NCBI GenBank assembly: GCA_040772225.1
Contig: JAXGYO010000002.1
Location: 2,073,890 to 2,137,889, forward strand
Source: JAAYED01 sp040772225
GTDB taxonomy: Bacteria; Chloroflexota; Anaerolineae; UBA1429
DNA: 64,000 bases
Reading direction: 5' to 3'
A program made the position numbers and the translations under genes. The notes beneath the pieces were generated by a model, which searched no databases, had not been told where the DNA came from, and worked only from the letters and a program-made list of their open reading frames with translations. Below are positions 1-6,874 of the stretch, one piece after another (within the stretch, counting starts at the first letter, position 1; each line of letters opens with the position of its first letter).

Positions 1-316
1 CTACGAGATACTCGAACCAGTCGCCCAACTCGAGTAGCCCTGCGCTTGCCAGGGTGGAATGGATGCTATCTCGCGGGCCATCAGCGAGTAGATCCATATC
101 GAGCGTAGTACGTGCACGCTCTCCCAGTCGATACTGAATGGCTACTCCGCCCTTTAGCAGCCATGTTTCGCCATGAGAAACCGCAAGCCTGGCAAGAAAA
201 CGCTCAAAGGTAACCATTTTGCGCAAGCGCGTCAATGGCTGACCTGTGGCCCTGCTCATAGCGTTAAGCCTCGTCTCAAGGGCGCGGCGGAAAGCGCCCG
301 CACTGGAATATATCAT
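1..316 (-). CDS. AbiEii-type nucleotidyltransferase toxin, 3' end outside window
   Basis: This is the N-terminal 105 codons of an AbiEii/MNT-fold nucleotidyltransferase, read on the minus strand and cut by the window start. The visible protein contains LLKGGVAIQYRL followed by RARTTLDMDLLA. This matches the family's KGG motif and the Arg-x-Thr-x-Asp-x-Asp nucleotidyltransferase signature. The ATG at 316 overlaps the TGA of the upstream antitoxin gene (ATGA), so translation is probably coupled. In characterised AbiE systems this protein is the toxin of a type IV toxin-antitoxin/phage abortive-infection module; that role is inferred here from family and gene order. Confidence 0.85.
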   Translation of the reverse strand, partial: MIYSSAGAFRRALETRLNAMSRATGQPLTRLRKMVTFERFLARLAVSHGETWLLKGGVAIQYRLGERARTTLDMDLLADGPRDSIHSTLASAGLLELGDWFEYLV

Positions 317-912
317 CGCGATTGCCCTCGAATGGCCTCGGTTACCAGTCTCAGCATACGCCCCCCGCGGCGCTGAGCATACTCCAGTAGAGCCGATTGA
401 AGCACCATACCTCGCTCGATGGCCTCTCTCGTAGCCTGAACCACCAGCTCATCTGCAAGGCCTGCAAAGGCGACGTCAGCGATGGTACGCGTCACGCTCG
501 TGATGCGCAGCCCCCCCACGTTTTTCACGTCATTGGCACCGAGCCGGTTGGTATGGATCTGAAGCAGTGCATGTCTATGCGACGCTGTTCGAGGTATGGT
601 CACGTGAATACGTCCGGGGAGGACGTCCGAGAGCCCGTAGTATGCCAGTGCGCTGTCGTGCGATATGACCGACGCAGGACCACATCGCAATTGCGCGACG
701 TACAGGTCCTCGTGAGGTCCGCCAGGGTACTGTGCCAGGCGGTAGATCCCTGGGTGAACTCTCAGAAAACGTCCGGCGCGTACATAGTATGTGAGCTGTC
801 TCTGGCTGTAGCCGGCTTCTCTGGCCTGCGCGGTCGTAAAGTATCCAGACTGCGGCTCTGCCAGGTTGTAAAGCTCTTGCGCGGAATTGCGTACCAGTCT
901 TTCATCATTCAT
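313..912 (-). CDS. AbiEi-family antitoxin / transcriptional autoregulator
   Basis: This 199-aa protein has an N-terminal winged-helix domain (about residues 15-65, including FTTAQAREAGYSQRQLTYY). The following AbiEi C-terminal domain contains the family-typical ISHDSALAYYGLSD segment. In AbiE systems this protein silences the operon by binding inverted repeats in its promoter and neutralises the AbiEii toxin. It directly precedes the toxin gene with a 4-nt ATGA overlap. A Shine-Dalgarno-like GGTAAGG lies about 10 nt before the ATG. The promoter and palindrome just upstream support autoregulation. Confidence 0.85.
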   Translation of the reverse strand: MNDERLVRNSAQELYNLAEPQSGYFTTAQAREAGYSQRQLTYYVRAGRFLRVHPGIYRLAQYPGGPHEDLYVAQLRCGPASVISHDSALAYYGLSDVLPGRIHVTIPRTASHRHALLQIHTNRLGANDVKNVGGLRITSVTRTIADVAFAGLADELVVQATREAIERGMVLQSALLEYAQRRGGRMLRLVTEAIRGQSR

Positions 913-913
913 G

Positions 914-979
914 TGTGCAATACCTTACCTTTAACGTAATGTTTTGCACACATTATAGCCCTCACGGGGCGGATGGCAA
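914..979 (-). promoter_or_regulatory. abiE-type promoter with overlapping palindromic operator
   Basis: On the minus strand, TTGCCA (979-974), a 16-bp spacer and a perfect TATAAT (957-952) form a sigma-70-like promoter for the antitoxin-toxin operon. Just downstream of the -10 box, at about 914-949, lie inverted arms TGTGCAA and TTGCACA separated by about 21 bp. They cover the expected transcription start and leader. This placement is what an AbiEi autorepressor operator would need. That it is bound by AbiEi is inference. Confidence 0.6.
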
Positions 980-1055
980 CAGTGGGCGGAATCGTACAGG
1001 CCGATGCTCACTGTTCGGGCTCCGCATGAGTCCCTCGCGATTATGCAGACTCCAG

Positions 1056-1083
1056 GTGACGTCCGCTGATAGCATGGTAGAAT
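1056..1083 (+). promoter_or_regulatory. promoter for transketolase/sugar operon
   Basis: GTGACG (1056-1061, 4 of 6 matches to TTGACA), a 16-bp spacer and TAGAAT (1078-1083) preceded by TGG form an extended -10 promoter. It lies about 35 nt before the transketolase start codon, which has a GGGAGGGG ribosome binding site at about 1107-1114. Confidence 0.45.
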
Positions 1084-1117
1084 AGGTCTCCAAGGCACTT
1101 TACTGTGGGAGGGGCCT

Positions 1118-1954
1118 ATGCTTAGCGATAGGGAACTCAAGCTCAAGTCCATCGACTACCGCGAGACGATCCTGCGCATCATCGCGCAGGCGGGCGCCGG
1201 GCATACAGGCGGGGATCTCTCGGCCATTGACATCCTCAATGTGCTCTACAACCGCGTGCTCAACGTCTCGCCTGAGACCTTTTCCGATCCCGACCGCGAC
1301 CGTTATGTCCAGTCCAAAGGGCACTGCGTGGAGGCCCTGTACACCGTGCTGGCGGAGCGAGGGTTCTTCCCTTCGGAGGAGCTGGATACCCTCTGCCGCT
1401 ACGGATCGCACCTGATCGGCCACCCCACCCGGGCGGTGCCGGGCATCGAGCACAACACCGGCGCGCTGGGACACGGCCTGGCCGTGGCGGTGGGCATGGC
1501 TCTGGCGGCGAAACTGGACGGGCGCGGCTACCGGGTCTACACCCTGCTGGGGGATGGCGAGCTGGATGAGGGGAGCAACTGGGAGGCCTCGCTGGCCGCC
1601 GCGCACTACCGTCTCGACAATCTGGTGGTGATCGTGGACCGCAACCGGCTGCAGATCACCGGCTCCACGGAGGTGGTCAACGCCCTGGAGCCCCTGGCCG
1701 ACAAGTTTCGTGCCTTTGGCTATGCCGTGCGCGAGGCGGACGGCAACGATATCCCCGCGCTGCTCGAGGCCTTTGCCGCGGTACCCTTTGGGCCCGGCAA
1801 GCCGAGCCTGCTGCTGGCCAACACTGTCAAGGGCAAGGGCGTCAGTTTCATCGAGAACCAGGCGGGATGGCACCATCACGTGCCCACCGCTGAGGAATTG
1901 GAGATCGCCCGACGCGAGCTGGCGGCGCAGCGCGCGGCGTTGGAGGTGGCGTGA
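1118..1954 (+). CDS. transketolase, N-terminal (TPP-binding) subunit
   Basis: This 278-aa protein corresponds to the first, thiamine-diphosphate-binding domain of transketolase. The TPP/Mg motif begins with GDGE at residues 145-148 and continues to the VDRN segment about 30 residues later. The substrate-side HPTR and ALGHGL motifs are also present. The gene ends in TGATG, which overlaps the ATG of the C-terminal subunit by one base, so the two halves should be made together. Split transketolases of this kind occur both in central pentose-phosphate metabolism and as dedicated enzymes in sugar-specific clusters such as apiose or sulfosugar pathways. The neighbouring isomerase and kinase favour a dedicated role here; the substrate cannot be read from the sequence. 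Confidence 0.9.
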   Translation: MLSDRELKLKSIDYRETILRIIAQAGAGHTGGDLSAIDILNVLYNRVLNVSPETFSDPDRDRYVQSKGHCVEALYTVLAERGFFPSEELDTLCRYGSHLIGHPTRAVPGIEHNTGALGHGLAVAVGMALAAKLDGRGYRVYTLLGDGELDEGSNWEASLAAAHYRLDNLVVIVDRNRLQITGSTEVVNALEPLADKFRAFGYAVREADGNDIPALLEAFAAVPFGPGKPSLLLANTVKGKGVSFIENQAGWHHHVPTAEELEIARRELAAQRAALEVA

Positions 1955-2901
1955 TGGCGATGGGCAAACCCAATCTGGACGTGTTCGCTGAGACCCTGCT
2001 TGCGCTGGCGCGCGAGGACCGCGACGTCCTGGCGGTGACCAGCGACTCGCGCGGCTCCAGCCGGCTGACCGGCTACGCTCAGGCGGTGCCGGAGCAGATC
2101 GTCGAGGTCGGTATCGCCGAGCAGAACGTGGTGGGGATCGCCGCCGGGCTGGCCTCGGCGGGTAAAAAAGTCTATGCCGTGTCTCCCGCCTGCTTTCTTA
2201 CCGCCCGGGCGTTCGAGCAGATCAAGAACGACGTCTGCTACTCGGATCATCCGGTCAAGCTAGTCGGCATCAGCGCTGGCGTGAGCTATGGCGCGCTGGG
2301 GGCCACGCACCATTCGCTGCACGACTATGCCGCGTTGCGGGCGGTCAACAATATCACTATCGTGGCGCCGGCCGACAACCTGGAGACGCGCGAGGCGATC
2401 CGCGCGGCGTATGCCGCCGAGCATCCGGTCTATATTCGCCTGGGCAAGGCGGCCATGCCCGATGTGCATCCCGAGAGCGAGCCCTTTGTCCTGGGCCGGG
2501 CGGCGCTCATCCGCGATGGCCGCGACCTGACCTACATCGCTTGCGGGGAGACGGTCCCCGTGGCGCTGGCGGCCGCGGAGGCGCTGGAGGCGGAGGGGAT
2601 CACGAGCCGCGTGCTCAGCATGCACACCATCAAGCCGCTCGACGAGGCCGCCGTGCTGGCGGCCGCGCGCGAAACGGGCACGGTGATCACGGTGGAGGAA
2701 CACAGCGTGTATGGCGGGCTCGGCGAGGCCTGTGCGGCCGTCCTGATGCGCGCCGGGGCGTGTGTCTCCTTTGAGATCGTCGGTTTTCCCGACGAGTATA
2801 TGGTCTCAGGCTCGCAGAGCGAGCTCTTCCGTCACTATGGCATGACCGCGGAGGAGCTAGGCGCCACGGCACGCCGGCTGCTGGGCCGCCGATGTCATTG
2901 A
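1954..2901 (+). CDS. transketolase, C-terminal (pyrimidine-binding) subunit
   Basis: This 315-aa partner subunit carries the pyrimidine-binding domain, with VEVGIAEQN supplying the family's catalytic Glu, and the transketolase C-terminal domain from about residue 190 (TYIACGETVPVALAAAEAL). Together with the preceding gene it should form the two-subunit enzyme that transfers a two-carbon ketol unit. The chosen ATG overlaps the upstream TGA. A GGAGGTGG at 1942-1949 serves this start; GTG 1951 and ATG 1960 are alternatives in the same frame. An isomerase-like gene follows after 43 nt. Confidence 0.9.
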   Translation: MAMGKPNLDVFAETLLALAREDRDVLAVTSDSRGSSRLTGYAQAVPEQIVEVGIAEQNVVGIAAGLASAGKKVYAVSPACFLTARAFEQIKNDVCYSDHPVKLVGISAGVSYGALGATHHSLHDYAALRAVNNITIVAPADNLETREAIRAAYAAEHPVYIRLGKAAMPDVHPESEPFVLGRAALIRDGRDLTYIACGETVPVALAAAEALEAEGITSRVLSMHTIKPLDEAAVLAAARETGTVITVEEHSVYGGLGEACAAVLMRAGACVSFEIVGFPDEYMVSGSQSELFRHYGMTAEELGATARRLLGRRCH

Positions 2902-2944
2902 ACGGCTTGAACAAGGACTGTTTTCTGCAGGGAGGGAGGCAGAG

Positions 2945-4360
2945 ATGAAGACCAGGACGACGCTGGGTGTTATCCTCGGCAACCGCGACTTTTTTCCGGA
3001 CAGTCTCATCGCCGCGGGTCGTGCAGAGTTGCAGGCGGTGTTGGCGGAGCTGGGCATTGAGGCGATCCTCCTGGACCCCTCAGTGACTGTCGCCGGCTCG
3101 GTGGAGACCTGGGAGGACGCGAAAAAGTGTGCGGCCCTCTTTGACGCGCATCGCAAAGAGATCGACGGCATCCTGATCAGCCTGCCCAATTTCGGCGACG
3201 AAAAGGCCGCCGTGGACGCGATCAAGCTCTCGGGCCTGCGCGTGCCCATCCTGGTGCATGCCTTTCCTGATGACCTGAACGCCCTCACGCCCGAAGTGCG
3301 GCGCGACGCCTATTGCGGCAAGATCTCGGTCTGCAATAACCTCTACCAGTACGGTTATCCCTATTCGGTCACCCGGCGCCACACGCTGCGGCCCGGGGCG
3401 CCCGAGTTCAGGCAGGAACTGCTCAAGTTCGCCCGCGTCTGTGCTGTGGTCAACGGTCTGCGCACCGCCCGCATCGGCGCCGTGGGCGCCCGCCCCAACG
3501 CGTTCAACACCACGCGCTATAGCGAAAAGCTGCTGCAGGATAGCGGCATCAGCGTGCAGACGGCGGACCTGTCCGAGATCCTGGGTCCCGCTGGCAAGCT
3601 GGCCGATGATGACCCGCGTGTGGTCGAGCGCATCGCCGGTATCCACACCTATCTTGACGCTAGCGGCGTGCCCTCCGTGGCGCTGCTGCGCATGAGTAAG
3701 TTCGGCGTGGTGCTGGATGACTGGATGGCGGCGCTGGATATCGATGCCACGGCGATCCAGTGCTGGAACTCGCTCCAGTCTAACCTGGGGGCCAATGTGT
3801 GCACCCTGATGAGCATGATGAGCGAGCGCCTGCTGCCCAGCGCCTGCGAGGTGGACGTGACCGGTGCGGTGTCGATGTATGCCCTGCAGCTCGCCTCGGG
3901 CACGCCCAGCGCGCTGGTGGACTGGAACAACGACTATGGCGAGGACGAGGACCGCTGCGTGCTGTTCCACTGCGGCAACTGGCCGCGCTCGTTCTATGCC
4001 GAGACGCCGGTGATGGAGTTCGCGCCGATCCTGGGCTCCACGCTGGGCTATGACAACACCTACGGCGTGATCTCGGGCAGGGTGCCCGCCGGCCCCATGA
4101 GCTATGCCCGGGTGAGCAGCGACGACCGCGAGGGGGTCCTCAAGGCCTATGTGGGCGAAGGACGCTTCCTCGACGATCCGCTGGACACTTTTGGCAGCCG
4201 CGCAGTGGTCGAGATCCCCTGCCTGCAAGACCTGATGCAGTACATCTGCCTGAATGGCTTTGAGCACCACATGGCCATGAGCCGCTCGCAGTGTGCCGCC
4301 GTGCTGGAGGAGGCCCTGGGCAAGTATATGGGCTGGGACGTCTACCATCACTATGCGTAA
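2945..4360 (+). CDS. L-fucose/L-arabinose isomerase-family protein
   Basis: This 471-aa protein belongs to the FucI/AraA fold family, whose members interconvert aldoses and ketoses with a divalent metal. Likely metal ligands are Glu302 (in ACEVDVTGA), Asp326 (in VDWNND) and the HH pair at 441-442 near the C-terminus, matching the Glu/Asp/His pattern of the family. A GGGAGG ribosome binding site precedes the ATG. Its place between a split transketolase and an FGGY kinase suggests it makes the ketose that the kinase phosphorylates. The family is wide (fucose, arabinose, sulfoquinovose and others), so the substrate is unknown. Confidence 0.75.
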   Translation: MKTRTTLGVILGNRDFFPDSLIAAGRAELQAVLAELGIEAILLDPSVTVAGSVETWEDAKKCAALFDAHRKEIDGILISLPNFGDEKAAVDAIKLSGLRVPILVHAFPDDLNALTPEVRRDAYCGKISVCNNLYQYGYPYSVTRRHTLRPGAPEFRQELLKFARVCAVVNGLRTARIGAVGARPNAFNTTRYSEKLLQDSGISVQTADLSEILGPAGKLADDDPRVVERIAGIHTYLDASGVPSVALLRMSKFGVVLDDWMAALDIDATAIQCWNSLQSNLGANVCTLMSMMSERLLPSACEVDVTGAVSMYALQLASGTPSALVDWNNDYGEDEDRCVLFHCGNWPRSFYAETPVMEFAPILGSTLGYDNTYGVISGRVPAGPMSYARVSSDDREGVLKAYVGEGRFLDDPLDTFGSRAVVEIPCLQDLMQYICLNGFEHHMAMSRSQCAAVLEEALGKYMGWDVYHHYA

Positions 4361-4379
4361 AGTGTCCGAGGGAGGAGCG

Positions 4380-5864
4380 ATGCCGCAGTATATCCTGGCA
4401 CTCGACGAGGGCACCACCAATGCCAAGGCCTGTCTGGTGGACGCGGCCGGGCGGGTGGTGCGCGAGGCCTCGCGTCCTCTGGCCGTGACCTATCCCCGAC
4501 CGGCCTGGGTGGAGCAGGATGCTCGCGAGATCTGGCAGGCCACGCGAGAGGTCGCGGCCGAGGTGCTGGCAAGCATCGCGCCCGGCGATGTTGCCGCCGT
4601 GGGCGTCAGCAACCAGCGCGAGTCGGTGTTGATCTGGGATCGCAGCAGCGGTGAGCCGCTGGGGCCCTGCATCACCTGGCAGTGCCACCGCACGGCCGGG
4701 TTCTGCGCGGAGCTGCGGGAGGCCGGGCACAATCCGATGGTTCTGGAGCGCACCGGCCTGACTCTCGATCCCATGTTCTCGGCCAGCAAGGCGCGCTGGC
4801 TGCTGGAGCATACGGCGCACGGGATGGCACGCGCGGAGCAGGGCGAGATCTGCGTGGGCACCGTGGATGCCTGGCTATTGTGGAACCTGACCGGCGGGCG
4901 CTCTTTCTGTTGCGACGTCACCAACGCCTCGCGGACGCAGCTCTTCAGCCTGCAGGCCCTGGACTGGGACCCCGAGCTGCTGGCGCTGTTCGGCATTCCC
5001 CGGGCGGCACTGCCCGAGGTGCGTCTCTCCAGCGCGGACTATGGCGAGACCGTCGCGCTAGAGGGGATTCCAGCGGGCCTGCCCATCGGCGCGCTCATCG
5101 GTGACTCGCACGCCGCGCTGTTCGGTCACGCCGGGTTCGCGCCAGGGGTGATCAAGGCCACCTATGGCACCGGCTCTTCGCTCATGACGCCCACCGCTGA
5201 GCGGGTCTATTCGCAAAGCGGCCTTTCCTCCAGCATCGCCTGGGGGCACGAGCGCGCTATGTATGCTCTGGAGGGCAACATCTATGTCACCGGCGCGGCG
5301 GTGCAGTGGCTGGCGGATCTGCTGGCCCTGGAGGGAGCCGGCGCGGTTGAGGCGCTGGCGGCTACGGACTCCGAGGGCGTCTATTTCGTGCCTGCGCTCG
5401 TCGGCCTGGGGGCGCCCCACTGGCGCGACGATGCCCGCGGCCTGATTTGCGGGCTGACGCGGGGCACCGGCAGCGCCCAGGTGGCCCGCGCCACGCTGGA
5501 GTCGATCGGGTACCAGATTCGCGATGTGTTCGAGATCATGCAGCGTGAGGCGGGAGCGCCGCTCCAGGTCCTGATGGCCGACGGCGGCCCCACGCGCAAC
5601 CGCGCGCTGATGCAGTTCCAGGCGGATATCCTGGGCGTGCCGGTGCTGGCCAGCCGGGTGAGCGATGTTTCGGCGCTGGGTGCGGCCTACCTGGCGGGGC
5701 TGACCGTGGGGCTGTGGGCATCGCGTGAGGCGCTGGCGGCGCTGGAGCGCCCGCATGACCGCTACGAGCCGGCGATGCGCGAGAGCCAGCGCGCGGCGCT
5801 ATACGGGGGCTGGCAGGAAGCCGTGGGCAGAACGCTGTGGGCGCCGGAGGATCCCCGGTTCTAG
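4380..5864 (+). CDS. FGGY-family carbohydrate kinase (glycerol kinase/xylulokinase-like)
   Basis: This 494-aa kinase has an N-terminal ATP-phosphate motif LALDEGTTNAKA at residues 7-18 and a probable catalytic Asp242 in GDSHAALFGHAG. The C-terminal FGGY signature is ADGGPTRNRALMQFQADIL, followed by SALGAAYLAGL. These motifs look closest to glycerol kinase, but the family also phosphorylates xylulose, erythritol, apulose and other ketoses or polyols. The ATG at 4380 is chosen because GGGAGGAG lies just upstream; a longer frame would overlap the isomerase. It is the last gene of the operon. The gene context argues for a ketose substrate rather than glycerol. Confidence 0.85.
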   Translation: MPQYILALDEGTTNAKACLVDAAGRVVREASRPLAVTYPRPAWVEQDAREIWQATREVAAEVLASIAPGDVAAVGVSNQRESVLIWDRSSGEPLGPCITWQCHRTAGFCAELREAGHNPMVLERTGLTLDPMFSASKARWLLEHTAHGMARAEQGEICVGTVDAWLLWNLTGGRSFCCDVTNASRTQLFSLQALDWDPELLALFGIPRAALPEVRLSSADYGETVALEGIPAGLPIGALIGDSHAALFGHAGFAPGVIKATYGTGSSLMTPTAERVYSQSGLSSSIAWGHERAMYALEGNIYVTGAAVQWLADLLALEGAGAVEALAATDSEGVYFVPALVGLGAPHWRDDARGLICGLTRGTGSAQVARATLESIGYQIRDVFEIMQREAGAPLQVLMADGGPTRNRALMQFQADILGVPVLASRVSDVSALGAAYLAGLTVGLWASREALAALERPHDRYEPAMRESQRAALYGGWQEAVGRTLWAPEDPRF

Positions 5865-5915
5865 CCATAGTCCAGGCTGCCGTCACGGGGCGAGGGCCGC
5901 TGGCCCGCCTACGGT

Positions 5916-6868
5916 GCCGACAGGAATGTCGGCGGTCCAAGGGTGCCTTTTTGGGGCGCGGAGTGTAGTCCGCGTTGGGTGCGGTGGTGGCTTGCGTCTG
6001 CATCCGGAGCCGACAGGAATGTCGGCGGTCCAAGGGTGCCTTCTTGGGGCGCGGAGTGTAGTCCGCGTTGGGTGCGGCGGTGGCTTTCGTCTGCATCCGG
6101 GAGCCGACAGGAATGTCGGCGGTCCAAGGGTGCCCTCCTGGGGGCGCGCAGTTCTACTCCGCGTTGGGTGCGGCGGTGGCTTTCGTCTGCATCCGGGAGC
6201 CGACAGGAATGTCGGCGGTCCAAGGGTGCCTTCTTGGGGCGCGGAGTGTAGTCCGCGTTGGGTGCGGCGGTGGCTTTCGTTTGCATCCGGGAGCCGACAG
6301 GAATGTCGGCGGTCCTGGGGGCGCATCCGCGTTGGGTGCGGCGGTGGCTTTCGTCTGCATCCGGGAGCCGACAGGAATGTCGGCGGTCCAAGGGTGCTCT
6401 TTTGGGGCGCGGAGTGTAGTCCGCGTTGGGTGCGGTGGTGGCTTGCGTCTGCATCCGGAGCCGACAGGAATGTCGGCGGTCCAAGGGTGCCTTCTTGGGG
6501 CGCGGATTTGCACTCCGCGTTGGGTGCGGCGGTGGCTTTCGTTTGCATCCGGGAGCCGACAGGAATGTCGGCGGTCCAAGGGTGCTCTTTTGGGGGCGCG
6601 GAGTGTAGTCCGCGTTGGGTGCGGCGGTGGCTTTCGTCTGCATCCGGGAGCCGACAGGAATGTCGGCGGTCCAAGGGTGCCCTCCTGGGGGCGCGCAGTT
6701 CTACTCCGCGTTGGGTGCGGCGGTGGCTTGCGTCTGCATCCGGAGCCGACAGGAATGTCGGCGGTCCAAGGGTGCCTTCTTGGGGCGCGGAGTGTAGTCC
6801 GCGTTGGGTGCGGTGGTGGCTTTCGTCTGCATCCGGAGCCGACAGGAATGTCGGCGGTCCAGGCTGGC
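5916..6868. repeat. array of 11 tandem ~94-bp repeats with conserved hairpins
   Basis: Eleven copies begin at 5916, 6009, 6103, 6199, 6293, 6367, 6460, 6555, 6650, 6745 and 6838, with periods of 93, 94, 96, 94, 74, 93, 95, 95, 95 and 93 bp. Every copy starts with a perfect 7-bp stem, GCCGACA and TGTCGGC, around a GGAA (GNRA-type) tetraloop. Most copies also contain a second inverted repeat, CGCGGA...TCCGCG, whose loop varies. The 74-bp copy lacks part of that region. The array fills the whole gap between the 3' ends of two convergent genes. Periods are mostly not multiples of three, so the long open frames through it are not coding. Bidirectional termination, transcript-end protection or expansion of a mobile extragenic repeat are all possible. 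Confidence 0.9.
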
Positions 6869-6874
6869 TTGTGC

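Noticed and set aside
3080..4426. 448-codon minus-strand frame
   Set aside because: It is antisense to the isomerase-family gene, its composition is typical of a shadow frame and no motif is recognisable.
4380..5864. Naming the kinase glycerol kinase (glpK)
   Set aside because: Motifs resemble GlpK, but the operon has no glycerol uptake or dehydrogenase gene, and the FGGY family is too broad for a substrate name.
5916..6868. CRISPR array
   Set aside because: Units are nearly identical along their whole ~94 bp without unique spacers, and no cas gene is present.
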